Shown: positions 1-8,959 of the stretch, in pieces
How positions within the stretch are numbered: position 1 is the stretch's first letter
How the letters are laid out: every line of letters begins with the position of its first letter
From: DATARH01 sp036489765
GTDB lineage: Bacteria; Pseudomonadota; Alphaproteobacteria; ATCC43930; CGMCC-115725
DNA length: 64,000 bases
Reading direction: 5' to 3'
Assembly: GCA_036489765.1 (NCBI GenBank)
Contig: DASXFE010000133.1
Location: 1-64,000, forward strand
Made by a program: the position numbers and the translations under genes
Notes under the pieces: generated by a model
What the model saw: only the letters and a program-made list of their open reading frames with translations
What the model was told of the DNA's origin: nothing
Database searches by the model: none

Positions 1-8
1 TCGAGGCA

Positions 9-1088
9 ATGGGGCCCGCCCGCGTGCGGCGCTGGTCCGAGGCCTTCGACCCGCTGCTGCGCATCGGGGACGTCACCGCCGCGGTGCACTACGACACCGC
101 GACCAACGACAAGTTCTTTTCGCTGGAAATGGCAATGGCGACCTGGTCGCGGCTTGCCGCTCCGAACTTCCTGTCGGTCATCGCCAACCAGGACCACATG
201 ACCCGTCCGTTCGGCGCCCAGCCTTATCTGGTGCAACGCCTGTCGGACGCGGCGTTGGCGCCTTGCCGGGCGCTGAGCCGCACCCAGGTCGAGGCCGACC
301 CGCGCTCGGGCGAGATCAGCTGCTTTCCGGTCGACGACGACGAGACCGATCTCCGTCTCGTCTGGTCGGAGCAGGACGCCGGGCACGGCCATATGAGCCG
401 CGAATGGTTCACGGCCATGCCGGGCTCGATCGGCGGTGGCGCCGCGATCTTTTCGATTGCGCCGACCGGCCGGGATTCGACGATCCTGTTTTACCTTAAC
501 CGCATCGCAACGACCAATGGCGGCCCGGTCAACGCGTCGACCCCGATCCGGTTGTTCACTGCCGACGAAGGCCGCGCTGCCGCTTCCCCGATCACCACCC
601 TTGTCGACGCTCGGGGGGCCGACCTCGTGGCCGCACCGTTCGAGGACCGGTCGGGACCGGCGGTGACCGCGGAGGAAGGTGGCTGGGCGATCCGCTTCGC
701 CGGCCACGGCGCACTGGCTCGGGCCAGCCGGTTCGGGGTCCGTCCATGGCTGCTGCCCTCCGGCTGGCAGATGATCGAGGTCACGCTGCGCGAGCCCGTG
801 CCGGTGGAAATCGGCGGGCTCAGCCTCTATCTCAGCCGGCGCTACCAGCGTCTCGACGAAGAGGCCGTCGCACAGTCTTTTGCCGAATCAATCGGCGAAG
901 ATGGGCTGCGGCGCTACCGCTTTGCTCGCGACCGATTTGCCCCCGCAATCGTCGTCGAGCAGCGCTTCCGCCGTCACACGCCGCCGGCAGCGGCTGACAT
1001 CCTCGACGATTTCGACGCCATCGGCGTGATCGATTTTGACGGCCGCGCGGCGGTTTCCTTCGCCCTCGTCTCGATCACAATCTCGTAG
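9..1088 (+). CDS. Conserved hypothetical protein, probably 5'-truncated by the window edge
   Basis: The frame is open to the left edge and the first ATG at 9 has no well-spaced ribosome binding site, so the true start is probably upstream. The visible 359 residues have no signal peptide or membrane segment and no motif that I recognise. The composition is that of a soluble, mixed alpha/beta or beta-rich protein with many acidic and aromatic residues. It is followed after 27 bases by a methyltransferase, then a sulfotransferase and a glycosyltransferase on the same strand, so a role in modifying a surface glycan or glycolipid is plausible by context only. I do not assign a function. Confidence 0.7.
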   Translation: MGPARVRRWSEAFDPLLRIGDVTAAVHYDTATNDKFFSLEMAMATWSRLAAPNFLSVIANQDHMTRPFGAQPYLVQRLSDAALAPCRALSRTQVEADPRSGEISCFPVDDDETDLRLVWSEQDAGHGHMSREWFTAMPGSIGGGAAIFSIAPTGRDSTILFYLNRIATTNGGPVNASTPIRLFTADEGRAAASPITTLVDARGADLVAAPFEDRSGPAVTAEEGGWAIRFAGHGALARASRFGVRPWLLPSGWQMIEVTLREPVPVEIGGLSLYLSRRYQRLDEEAVAQSFAESIGEDGLRRYRFARDRFAPAIVVEQRFRRHTPPAAADILDDFDAIGVIDFDGRAAVSFALVSITIS

Positions 1089-1115
1089 AGACGACGCGCG
1101 GCGCACGCTATATCT

Positions 1116-1919
1116 TTGCGCGAACCAGCAAAATCCTCGCGAGGACGGGATTTGGGCCTGTCGCCCTATGCGTGGCTGATCGAGACCGCATTCGACCGCG
1201 AGGTCGTGCGCCAGATTCTCGCGCCTTACCGGCCGTTCCGCTGTGAGGCGAATTTTTCGAGCGGCTTTTCAACCCGCGAGTACGGCGATACCACCCTTTA
1301 CGCCAAGGCCGAGCCTCTCGGCAGTCTTCACCTGTTCGGCCCGACGCTGAAGCTCGACGCCGCGACCCGGATTTTGGACATCGGCTGCCACCTCGGCTAT
1401 TACGGCCATCACTTCCTGGCGCAAGGCGTCCGCTCCTATACCGGCGTCGAGTTCGACGAGCGGCTGTTCGACTGCGCCAAGCTGATCCGCACCCTGGCCG
1501 CGATCGACGCGGGTCGCCTCGACTTTGTCCACGGCGATTTTGGCGCGGCCGAGACGACCCCGCGCCTGCGCCGTCAGGCCCCATACCAGATCATCCTGTC
1601 GCTCGCCTCGCTCAACAATATCCGCTCCCTGACTGCGGCCCTGCTGGCGCTCCCGGAGCTGCTGGCGGCGGACGGCGTCTTTATCATCGAGTATCTAGCG
1701 CTTTCGTCACCGGCACCGGTGTGCGAGTTCCATCGCGAGGGGTATCGCGGCGACCGCACGCTTTACTGGATTTTCTCCGAGGCTTTTCTCGACGAGTTCC
1801 TCGGCGCGATCGGCCTCGTGCGCACCGAACGGCTGATCGAATGGCGGAACGCCGAGGCGATCGGGCCGGACGCCGTCAAGATCATGGCCATCTACCGCAA
1901 GTCCGGCGGGGATGGCTGA
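1116..1919 (+). CDS. SAM-dependent methyltransferase, class I
   Basis: The start is TTG at 1116; no ATG lies between it and the conserved core. The 267-residue product contains a class I SAM-binding motif, ILDIGCHLGYYGHHF, near residues 87-101, followed by the acidic motif II GVEFDERLFD and HGDFG near residues 133-137. This is the Rossmann-type methyltransferase fold, likely cytoplasmic. The substrate cannot be read from sequence. The gene overlaps the next one (sulfotransferase) by 8 bases, so the two are translationally coupled. Together with the downstream glycosyltransferase, this suggests methylation and sulfation of the same carbohydrate or lipid product (inference). The FkbM and glycan O-methyltransferase groups are both possible. 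Confidence 0.85.
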   Translation: MREPAKSSRGRDLGLSPYAWLIETAFDREVVRQILAPYRPFRCEANFSSGFSTREYGDTTLYAKAEPLGSLHLFGPTLKLDAATRILDIGCHLGYYGHHFLAQGVRSYTGVEFDERLFDCAKLIRTLAAIDAGRLDFVHGDFGAAETTPRLRRQAPYQIILSLASLNNIRSLTAALLALPELLAADGVFIIEYLALSSPAPVCEFHREGYRGDRTLYWIFSEAFLDEFLGAIGLVRTERLIEWRNAEAIGPDAVKIMAIYRKSGGDG

Positions 1920-2718
1920 CACGGCGAGCGAACCGGTGCGGCGGACGGGACCGGTCTTTGTCGCCGGCTGTCCGCGCTCGGGCACGAGCGCCTTAAGCTG
2001 GGCGATCGCCGCGCATCCGGGCTATTGGACCTCGGCCGAAACGCATTTCTTCTACTACCTGCTGCGCAACGGGGCGCCGGGACTCCGCGACGCTTTCGAC
2101 CTGTCGAGCGGTCCCGGCCAATGGCTCGACAAGCACGGCGTCGACTACCCGGCGTTTCTGCAGCACCTCGGCCACGGCTTCGACCTGATGATGCGGACCC
2201 ATTCGGGCGGCTTACAGTGGGTCGACGGGTCGCCGGAAAATATCGCCGTCGGCGAGCTGCTGCTGCAGATGTACCCGTCGGCGACGATGTTCGTCGTCGT
2301 GCGCGACCCGCGCTCGGTCTGCTTCTCGATGCTGACCTCCGGCTTCTCGGCGCCGTGGGCGAGCGATATCGATGCCGCGGTCAACGAGTGGGCCTACTAC
2401 GTCCGCGCCGGCCGGAGCGTGGCGGAGCTCTATCCGGGCCGGGCGATCGAGGTCCGGCAGGAGGAGATGCGCAGCCGGCCCGAGGCCGTCGCCGCGGTCA
2501 TCGCCGACCACCTCGGTCTCGACGAACCCTCCCGCGTCGCGGCGTTTCTCGCGACCCGCACCGTCAACAGCAGCGCCGACCGGGCGAGCTATGCGCCGAC
2601 GAGCCCGTTTCGCGAGGCGCCCCGGAGCGCGCTGACGCGGGCGGAGTTCCTCGCCCGGCACGAGGCGGGGATCATGAAGGAAACCGCAGAGCTCTGTCGC
2701 CATTACGGGTACGATTAG
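1912..2718 (+). CDS. Sulfotransferase family protein (PAPS-dependent)
   Basis: The 268-residue protein starts at ATG 1912, inside the end of the methyltransferase gene. Near the N-terminus is VAGCPRSGTSALSWAI, the P-loop-like 5'-phosphosulfate loop of PAPS-dependent sulfotransferases. FVVVRDPRSVCFSML around residue 125 matches the 3'-phosphate-binding RDPR..S motif. Length and motif order fit the Sulfotransfer_1/_3 families, which move sulfate from PAPS to hydroxyl or amino groups of carbohydrates or small molecules. Its position between a methyltransferase and a family-4 glycosyltransferase supports a surface-glycan or nodulation-factor-like decoration role, but the acceptor is unknown. Confidence 0.88.
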   Translation: MADTASEPVRRTGPVFVAGCPRSGTSALSWAIAAHPGYWTSAETHFFYYLLRNGAPGLRDAFDLSSGPGQWLDKHGVDYPAFLQHLGHGFDLMMRTHSGGLQWVDGSPENIAVGELLLQMYPSATMFVVVRDPRSVCFSMLTSGFSAPWASDIDAAVNEWAYYVRAGRSVAELYPGRAIEVRQEEMRSRPEAVAAVIADHLGLDEPSRVAAFLATRTVNSSADRASYAPTSPFREAPRSALTRAEFLARHEAGIMKETAELCRHYGYD

Positions 2719-2725
2719 GCGCGTC

Positions 2726-4033
2726 GTGGGCGGACGGATCTATTTCGACGGGCTCAACCTCGCGCTGCCGCAGGGCACTGGCATCGCCACCTATGCGCGG
2801 CTCCTCGCCCGGGTGACGCGCGAGCTCGGCCATTCCGTGGGCCTCGTCTACGGCGCGCGGCGGCGCCCGTCGCTCAATCCGCTCCTCCAGGAAATCGCCC
2901 TGTTCGATGTCTATGGCGACGGCGGCGGATCCCGCTTTCGCGAGGTCGTCGACGTCCTCGCCGACCAGTTGTGGATCCCCTTTGGCGTCAAGCCGCGGCC
3001 CATCAATCTCTCTGGGCGTGTCGTCGCCGAACACCTGCGCGACCGCTTTCCGAGCCACGCATCCTTGTTCGCAGAACGCAACCTGTTCGCCAACGCGCGG
3101 CGGTATTTCCGCTGGTCCGGGCGTTTTGTCGAGCTCGATTTCGACACCCGCCCCGATGTCTTCCACTGCACCTACCAGATGCCGGTGCGCGCCAAATCCG
3201 CGGCCAATGTCTACACGATCCACGATCTCGTGCCCCTCCTCCTGCCCTTTGCGACCGGCGACGACAAACGGCGCACGCTGCGGCTCTTCAACAAGATCGC
3301 GGCCGAGGCGGATCACATCGTCACGGTGTCGGAAAACTCGAAGAAAGACATCGTCCAGCTTCTCGGGATCGACGAGGGCCGGGTGACGACCACCTATCAG
3401 GCGGTCGAGTTTCCTCAGGACAGCCTCGACCGCTCGGCCGATACCGTCGCCGAGCAGCTGCTCGGTTCCTTCGGGCTGATGTCCGGGGATTACCTGCTCT
3501 TTTACGGCGCGCTCGAACCCAAGAAAAATGTCGGCAGGCTGATCGAGGCCTATCTCCTGTCCCAGGTCGACATCCCGCTGGTGATCGCCGGCAACGCCGG
3601 CTGGAGCAGCGACCACGAAAAAAAGCTGATCGCGCAATTCGCATTGACCGGCCGCGAGGCGTTGAACCGCCGCCGCAGCATCGTCCATCTGGACTACGTG
3701 ACCTCCCGCATCCTCATCGACCTGATCCGCGGCGCCCGCGCGGTGCTGTTCCCGTCGCTCTACGAGGGGTTCGGCCTGCCGGTGCTCGAGGCGATGATGC
3801 TGGGGACCCCGGTGGTGACCTCGCGGACTTCGTCGCTGCCCGAGGTCGGCGGCGACGCCGCGGTCTACGTCAACCCCTACGAAACCGCGGAGATCGCCCG
3901 GGCAATCCACACGATCGTCGCCGATTCCGATCTGCGCCGCGACCTCTCGCGCCGCGGCCGCACGCAGGCCGAGCAGTTTTCGGTCGATCGCTACCGCGAG
4001 CGCATCGGCGATCTCTACAAGCAGCTCCTGTAG
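2726..4033 (+). CDS. Glycosyltransferase family 4 (GT-B fold)
   Basis: It starts at GTG 2726, seven bases after the sulfotransferase stop. The 435-residue protein has the GT4 layout: an N-terminal acceptor domain opening with a Gly-rich segment (LPQGTGIATYARLL), a linker with HDLVPLLLP near residue 167, and a C-terminal donor domain with LLFYGALEPKKNVGRLIEAY near residue 253 and the EX7E nucleotide-sugar motif PSLYEGFGLPVLEAM near residue 345. Family members such as mannosyl- and rhamnosyltransferases act at the inner membrane face on exopolysaccharide, O-antigen or glycolipids. It appears to be the last gene of the 1-4033 cluster and converges on the response regulator that follows. Confidence 0.9.
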   Translation: MGGRIYFDGLNLALPQGTGIATYARLLARVTRELGHSVGLVYGARRRPSLNPLLQEIALFDVYGDGGGSRFREVVDVLADQLWIPFGVKPRPINLSGRVVAEHLRDRFPSHASLFAERNLFANARRYFRWSGRFVELDFDTRPDVFHCTYQMPVRAKSAANVYTIHDLVPLLLPFATGDDKRRTLRLFNKIAAEADHIVTVSENSKKDIVQLLGIDEGRVTTTYQAVEFPQDSLDRSADTVAEQLLGSFGLMSGDYLLFYGALEPKKNVGRLIEAYLLSQVDIPLVIAGNAGWSSDHEKKLIAQFALTGREALNRRRSIVHLDYVTSRILIDLIRGARAVLFPSLYEGFGLPVLEAMMLGTPVVTSRTSSLPEVGGDAAVYVNPYETAEIARAIHTIVADSDLRRDLSRRGRTQAEQFSVDRYRERIGDLYKQLL

Positions 4034-4114
4034 CGGGCACCGCAGGCAAGGCGACGTTCCCCTACCCGAAGAAGGTGGTGTTGATCGACGCGACGCCGAG
4101 GAGGGTGACGGGCT

Positions 4115-4741
4115 CTATCCCTGCGTCAGACCGCGCTGGATCGCGATACGGACGAGGTCGGCGGTTCGGGGAGCGCCGAGCTTGGCTTTGATCTGGCCGC
4201 AGGTATTGGCCACGGTCTTGTAGCTGACGCCGATCGTCTCGGCGATCTGGTTGAGGCTGCTGCCGCCGCCGAGGAGCCGCAGGATCTCGAACTCGCGCGC
4301 CGACAGGTCCTGGAGCGGGTTCCTCGGGCCGTGGAGATTGGCCAGCGCCAGCTCCTGCGCGATCTCGTGCTCGATGTAGTTCTGTCCGGCGGCAACCCGC
4401 CTCACCGCCTCGAACACCCGCTCCGGCGGCGCGTTCTTGCTGATGAAACCGGCGGCGCCCGCCTGCAAGGCGCGCCGCGCGTACATCGCCTCGCGATGCA
4501 TGCTCAACACCAGCACCCGCACCGCCGCATCCTCGATCCGGAGCCGCCCGATCACCTCGATCCCGCCGAGGCCGGGCATGCTGAGATCGAGGATCACCAG
4601 CTCGGGCCGATATTCCCGGAAGACCGCCAGCGCTTCCCGGCCGCTCGCCGCCTCCCGGACCTGATACTCGGGCTCTCCGGCAAGGAGACGCCTGAGGCCG
4701 GCGCGCACGATCGGATGGTCATCGACGATCAGGATCTTCAT
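4115..4741 (-). CDS. NarL/FixJ-family response regulator
   Basis: The 208-residue protein has an N-terminal receiver domain (KILIVDDHP at residues 2-10; phospho-acceptor Asp52 in LVILDLSMPG; the switch Ser/Lys region LVLSMHR and ISKNAPPE) and a C-terminal LuxR-type helix-turn-helix from about residue 145 (LSAREFEILRLLGGG, then IAETIGVSYKTVANTCGQIK). It is encoded downstream of, and overlaps by 23 bases, the sensor kinase gene on the same strand. The two therefore form a cognate pair in one operon. The likely target is the divergent TonB-dependent receptor promoter region (6102-6302), which carries a direct repeat; this is inference. Confidence 0.93.
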   Translation of the reverse strand: MKILIVDDHPIVRAGLRRLLAGEPEYQVREAASGREALAVFREYRPELVILDLSMPGLGGIEVIGRLRIEDAAVRVLVLSMHREAMYARRALQAGAAGFISKNAPPERVFEAVRRVAAGQNYIEHEIAQELALANLHGPRNPLQDLSAREFEILRLLGGGSSLNQIAETIGVSYKTVANTCGQIKAKLGAPRTADLVRIAIQRGLTQG

Positions 4742-6101
4742 CGGTTAGGCAGGTCTCGCTCGGAGCCTCGGCCAGCTCGCGCTGTGCCCGGGAGGGCAGC
4801 GTCGCCGTCACCGCCAGACCGCCGCCCGGCTGGTTGGATAGCGTCAGCCAGCCGCCGAGCGCCCTCACCCGCTCCGCCATGCCGCGCAGGCCGAAACCCG
4901 GGCTCGCGGCGCCTGACATGCCGGCGCCGTCGTCGACGATCTCGACGACGATCCGATCGCGCCCGGTGCCGTCGATGCGCACCGCGACCCGGGCCGGCCG
5001 TCCGTGGCGCAGCGCGTTGCTAAGGCATTCCTGGACGACACGATAGATCGTCGCGTCGATGAGCTCGCCGTACCCCTCGCACCCCGCTGCGACGGCGACG
5101 CGGAAATCGACGTCCGGATGCCGCCGCCGCCAGAACTGGATCATGTTTTCGATCGCATCGGACAACCCGAACTCGGCGAGCCCGACCGGTTGCAGCCGGC
5201 GGACGGCGCTGTGCAGCTCCTGCTGGACGTGTCGGACGGACTCGGCGATCAGGCCCAGGTGCTGGGGCGCTTCCGCCGCCCGTCCCTCGCGCAGCAGGCG
5301 CGAGACCGCGTCGGTGTCGATGTTGATCGCGAACAGGTAGGGCCCGACCTCGTCGTGGAGATCGCGGGCGATCTCGCCGCGCTCGCGCTCCTGAACCGTC
5401 AACAGCTGTTCGTTGAGGTGGCGGTTGTCGGTGTCGGCGGCGGCAAGCTGATCGGCCATGCGGTTGAAGTTGTCGCGCAGCCCCGACAGCTCGGGGGCCA
5501 GCCGCCCGCCGATCCGCATCGTGAAATTGCCGCGGCCGATCTGCTCCAGTGCCGCGCCGAAGCGGTAGAGCGGGTGCAGCGCCCGGCCGATGAACAGATA
5601 GATCAGGAGGACCGTTGCTCCGCTGAAGGCCAGCAGCACGATCACCGTGTTGGTGAAATCGTTCCACACGTCGAGCGTCTCATTGTGCGGCGCCGCCTCG
5701 AGCACGACGGTCGCATAGGGCCGGCCGTCACGAGTGATGGGCACGCGCTCGGTCATGCTCGGCACCCCGATCAGCCGGACGAACCAGCGGGGCGGATGGC
5801 CAAAAGGCGAGGTCTCGACGGAGGGCGTGGCGGCGACCGCGGGGTCGCCGGCCAGCGACACCCGAACGTGGCGATTGCCGGCGAAAACCGCGACCAGGTG
5901 TTCGAGGTCGCGCTGCGGCTCGGACGAGGACGCGATCGCAGGCGCCGCATTTTCGACCGCCCGCCGCCCGACCAGCAGCGCCGATCGCATCTCAACCCCG
6001 ACCGAACCTGAGGCGTTGTAGCAGGCGATGGCGACGCCCAGTAGGATGCTGGTCACCAGAGCCACCGTGATGAGGCCGATCAACCGCAATCGCAGGGACA
6101 T
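4719..6101 (-). CDS. Membrane sensor histidine kinase, NarX/HisKA_3 type
   Basis: I chose ATG 6101 because a GGAGG site lies about ten bases upstream and the protein then begins directly with a transmembrane helix (residues 5-27). A periplasmic loop follows, then a second helix (about 150-172), a HAMP domain (about 172-225) and the HisKA_3 dimerisation region with phospho-acceptor His249 in EIARDLHDEVGP. The HATPase domain has N-box YRVVQECLSNALRH, G1 DDGAGM and G2 GFGLRGMAERV. The product is 460 residues, usual for NarX/UhpB-like kinases. It phosphorylates the overlapping NarL-type regulator. The signal is not evident; the periplasmic domain of about 120 residues has no recognised sensor fold. 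Confidence 0.92.
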   Translation of the reverse strand: MSLRLRLIGLITVALVTSILLGVAIACYNASGSVGVEMRSALLVGRRAVENAAPAIASSSEPQRDLEHLVAVFAGNRHVRVSLAGDPAVAATPSVETSPFGHPPRWFVRLIGVPSMTERVPITRDGRPYATVVLEAAPHNETLDVWNDFTNTVIVLLAFSGATVLLIYLFIGRALHPLYRFGAALEQIGRGNFTMRIGGRLAPELSGLRDNFNRMADQLAAADTDNRHLNEQLLTVQERERGEIARDLHDEVGPYLFAINIDTDAVSRLLREGRAAEAPQHLGLIAESVRHVQQELHSAVRRLQPVGLAEFGLSDAIENMIQFWRRRHPDVDFRVAVAAGCEGYGELIDATIYRVVQECLSNALRHGRPARVAVRIDGTGRDRIVVEIVDDGAGMSGAASPGFGLRGMAERVRALGGWLTLSNQPGGGLAVTATLPSRAQRELAEAPSETCLTDEDPDRR

Positions 6102-6195
6102 CGAAGCCCTTCCTCCCGTCGGGCCGCACAAGCCTAGTCGCCAGCCCCGCCGCTCGCCTATCCTATACGCACCGAGAGCGCCGGAGACGTCGTGC

Positions 6196-6228
6196 AAATC
6201 GGGAAATATGGCCCCGAAAATCGGGAAA
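6196..6228. promoter_or_regulatory. Direct repeat upstream of the TonB-dependent receptor
   Basis: The 11-mer AAATCGGGAAA occurs at 6196-6206 and again at 6218-6228. The copies are 22 bases apart start to start, close to two helical turns, so they lie on the same DNA face. The repeat sits in the intergenic region between the divergent sensor kinase and TonB-receptor genes, 75-107 bases before the receptor start. This is a reasonable operator layout for a dimeric LuxR-type regulator such as the one encoded next door. The assignment is inference. Confidence 0.4.
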
Positions 6229-6302
6229 CCTTGCCATCGCGTCGACGCTCCGTTTCAGCACTTAATGGCTCAGAGAGCATAACAAAACCAGCAGGGGCGG
6301 CG

Positions 6303-8648
6303 ATGCTTGGGCGCGAAAGACTCGCGGCGACGATCATTATCGGGATGTTCTGGACGTCTCTCGCGGCGGCACAAACCGCGGCGCCGGTGGGCCAGAACCT
6401 CGAGCCTGGGCCCGTGCTGACCCTGCCGCCGGTCGAGGTCGTCGCGCCGACGCCGCTTTTGGGCTCCGGAGTCGATCGCGACAAGGTGCCGGCCGAAACC
6501 ACGGTCATCGACAGCAGCGACATCAGCCGCGACGGCAACCCTGACTTCCTCCATGCGCTCAACAGGCAAGCGCCCGGTGTGGTCTTCGATGACGCGGCCA
6601 GCAACCCGTATCAGCCGACTGTCTTCTATCACGGCTTCCAGGCGTCGCCGCTGCAGGGCAATCAGCAGGGTCTCGCCGTCTACCTAAACGGCTCGCGCTT
6701 CAACTCGGCGTTCGGCGATACGGTCAACTGGGACCTCATCCCCGACATCGCGATCGACCGGATGAACCTCGAAGGGTCCAACCCGGTCTTCGGCCTCAAC
6801 GCGCTCGGCGGCGCGCTCGCGGTTCAGATGAAGAACGGGTTCACCTATCACGGCAACGAGATCGACGTGCTTGGCGGCTCGTTCGGCCATTACGAGGGCC
6901 AGTTCCAGTCCGGCATCCAGAGCGGCAACGTCGCCGTCTACGTCGCGGGGCGCGCGCTCCACCAGGACGGCTGGCGCGATCCGCAATCGTCCGATCTCGG
7001 AAATTTCTTCGGCGATATCGGCTGGCGCGGCGACCGCGGCGAATTCCACATCGACGTGACCCAGGCGGAGACCCGGCTCAACGGCCCCGGCACCTCGCCG
7101 ATCGAGCAGATCCAGGCCGACCCGTCGGCGACCTTTACCGGCCCGGCGCTGCTGACCAACCACTACACCCGGGTCAACGCGACCGGAAACTTCAACCTAT
7201 CGGACGACACGTCGATCCAGACCGACACCTATTACAGCTATCTGATGCAGAAATACGCCAACGGCGCGGTGCCGGATATCAACCCCTGCGATGACGGGTC
7301 GGGGCTGTTGTGCGGGGCGCCCGGCGTCCCGGCGACCGGGCTCAACGGTCAGCCGATCGCCGATTTCCTCAACGGCGGCCCCTACAACCAGCTCAACCTG
7401 CAATCGACGGGCACCAATGCGTATGGCGGGTCGCTTCAGGTCACCAACCGCACGCCGCTCTTCGGGCACGCCAACCAGTTCGTCGCCGGCGCCAGCTTTG
7501 ACGGCGCGCGCACGCTCTACGCCGCGCTCAGCGAGATCGGCGGGCTGTACGTGCCGACCTCGACCTTTTTCGGGCCGGGCTACACGATCGACCTGGCCGA
7601 CGGCTCGATCGCGCCGGTGCGGGCCGACATCGTCAATGCCTATTACGGCGCCTATTTTACCGACACGTTCGATATCACCCCGACCCTGTCGGCCAATCTT
7701 GCCGGGCGCTTCAACTTCGCCGAGGTCGATCTCAGCGACCAGCTTGGCACCGCGTTGACCGGCAACCACGACTACCGCCGGTTCAACCCCTCGGCCGGCC
7801 TCACCTGGAAGGCCATGCCCGGGCTGACGGTCTACGGCAGCTATGCCGAGGCCAACCGCGCGCCGATGCCGGCCGAGCTGACCTGCGCCAGCGCCGCCGC
7901 CCCGTGCAGCCTGGCCAACTTCCTCGTCGCCGACCCGGATCTGCAGCAGGTCGTAGCGCGCACGTTCGAGGCCGGGGTGCGGACGCAATCGCACCCGTTC
8001 GCCGACGCGACGCTCGATTCCGAGCTGTCGCTTTACCGCACGACACTCAGCAACGACATCCTCGCGGTCGGCAGCTCATTGCCGGGGTTGAGCTTTTTCC
8101 AGAACGTCGGCAGCACGCTGCGGCAAGGCCTCGACCTCAGCTTCAAGCTGAAATACCAGCGGCTCTCGGCCTATGTCGGCTATTCGTTTATCGACGCGAC
8201 GTTCCGAACCCCGTTCGCCGAGCAGAGCCCGAGCAACCCGGCGGCAGACGCGGACGGCAACATCTTTATCAAGTCCGGCGACCGCCTGCCCGGCATCCCG
8301 CAGAACGTGCTGAAGTTCGGCGCCGACTACAGCATCAACGATGCCTGGACCGTCGGCGGCAGCGCGCTTTACGAGTCGGGCATGTATCTGTTCGGCGACG
8401 AGGCCAACCTGACGCCGCCGCTGCCGTCGTTTTTTGTCCTCAACCTGCACACGGCTTATCAGCTCACCAAGAACGTGCAGTTGTTCGGTAAAATCGACAA
8501 CGCCTTCAACGCGCAATACTACACCTACGGCACCTTCGGGCCGACCTCGTCGGTGCCGATCGCGCAAGCGCCGGGCGCGACCAACCCCCGCTCGTACAGC
8601 CCCGCCGCACCGATCGCCGCCCTTGTGGGGGTGCGCGTGACGTTCTGA
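6303..8648 (+). CDS. TonB-dependent outer-membrane receptor
   Basis: The start at ATG 6303 is preceded by a purine-rich AGGGGCGG and gives a classical signal peptide (MLGRERLAATIIIGMFWTSL, cleaved after AAA-Q). The 781-residue protein has an N-terminal plug with a TonB-box-like segment (LPPVEVVA) and plug motifs ending around NALGGALAVQMKNG. A long beta-barrel rich in alternating aromatic residues follows and closes with VGVRVTF, whose terminal Phe is typical of outer-membrane barrels. It uses proton-motive force through TonB to import a ligand. The ligand is unknown: no siderophore or B12 genes are near. The divergent two-component pair makes a sensed substrate likely. Confidence 0.92.
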   Translation: MLGRERLAATIIIGMFWTSLAAAQTAAPVGQNLEPGPVLTLPPVEVVAPTPLLGSGVDRDKVPAETTVIDSSDISRDGNPDFLHALNRQAPGVVFDDAASNPYQPTVFYHGFQASPLQGNQQGLAVYLNGSRFNSAFGDTVNWDLIPDIAIDRMNLEGSNPVFGLNALGGALAVQMKNGFTYHGNEIDVLGGSFGHYEGQFQSGIQSGNVAVYVAGRALHQDGWRDPQSSDLGNFFGDIGWRGDRGEFHIDVTQAETRLNGPGTSPIEQIQADPSATFTGPALLTNHYTRVNATGNFNLSDDTSIQTDTYYSYLMQKYANGAVPDINPCDDGSGLLCGAPGVPATGLNGQPIADFLNGGPYNQLNLQSTGTNAYGGSLQVTNRTPLFGHANQFVAGASFDGARTLYAALSEIGGLYVPTSTFFGPGYTIDLADGSIAPVRADIVNAYYGAYFTDTFDITPTLSANLAGRFNFAEVDLSDQLGTALTGNHDYRRFNPSAGLTWKAMPGLTVYGSYAEANRAPMPAELTCASAAAPCSLANFLVADPDLQQVVARTFEAGVRTQSHPFADATLDSELSLYRTTLSNDILAVGSSLPGLSFFQNVGSTLRQGLDLSFKLKYQRLSAYVGYSFIDATFRTPFAEQSPSNPAADADGNIFIKSGDRLPGIPQNVLKFGADYSINDAWTVGGSALYESGMYLFGDEANLTPPLPSFFVLNLHTAYQLTKNVQLFGKIDNAFNAQYYTYGTFGPTSSVPIAQAPGATNPRSYSPAAPIAALVGVRVTF

Positions 8649-8794
8649 AACCCGATGCCTTCGGAAGCTATATTTGCGCATACAACGTGTGATTGAAGAT
8701 CGATTTACGCTGGCGATGGTTAACCTAGGTAATTGCGCCCGGCGACCCAAGTATTCAGTGTGCGCCGGCGTACGATCCCGGAGAGCGTCCGTCA
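8649..8794. other. Intergenic spacer after the TonB-receptor gene
   Basis: This short non-coding stretch is A/T-richer than its surroundings. I see no convincing terminator hairpin. It probably holds the promoter of the small gene that starts at 8795, but no clear -35/-10 pair could be fixed. Confidence 0.3.
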
Positions 8795-8956
8795 GTGAGC
8801 AAGGCGACCAGCTATAGGCTACGCGCAGAGCACCTGCGGGCAAGCGCCCTTAACACCAAAGACGCTGTGGACCGGGCACAGATGGTGATGGCAGCCGACG
8901 ACTACGACGAGTTGGCCCTCGCCGAGGAAGCGCTCGAACCGCCCACCGAATGCTAG
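8795..8956 (+). CDS. Small conserved-looking protein, 53 residues
   Basis: A GTG-started frame of 53 codons has GGAGAG nine bases upstream. The product starts MSKATSYRLRAEHLRASAL and continues with an Ala/Asp/Glu-rich helical stretch ending in EALEPPTEC. It is predicted to be a single amphipathic helical hairpin. Proteins of this pattern (an RAE.LR.RA....D...R..M...A..YD.LA signature) are common as short unannotated ORFs in Alphaproteobacteria; that statement is from memory. The function is unknown. It ends four bases before the stop of the convergent hybrid kinase. Confidence 0.6.
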   Translation: MSKATSYRLRAEHLRASALNTKDAVDRAQMVMAADDYDELALAEEALEPPTEC

Positions 8957-8959
8957 CTT

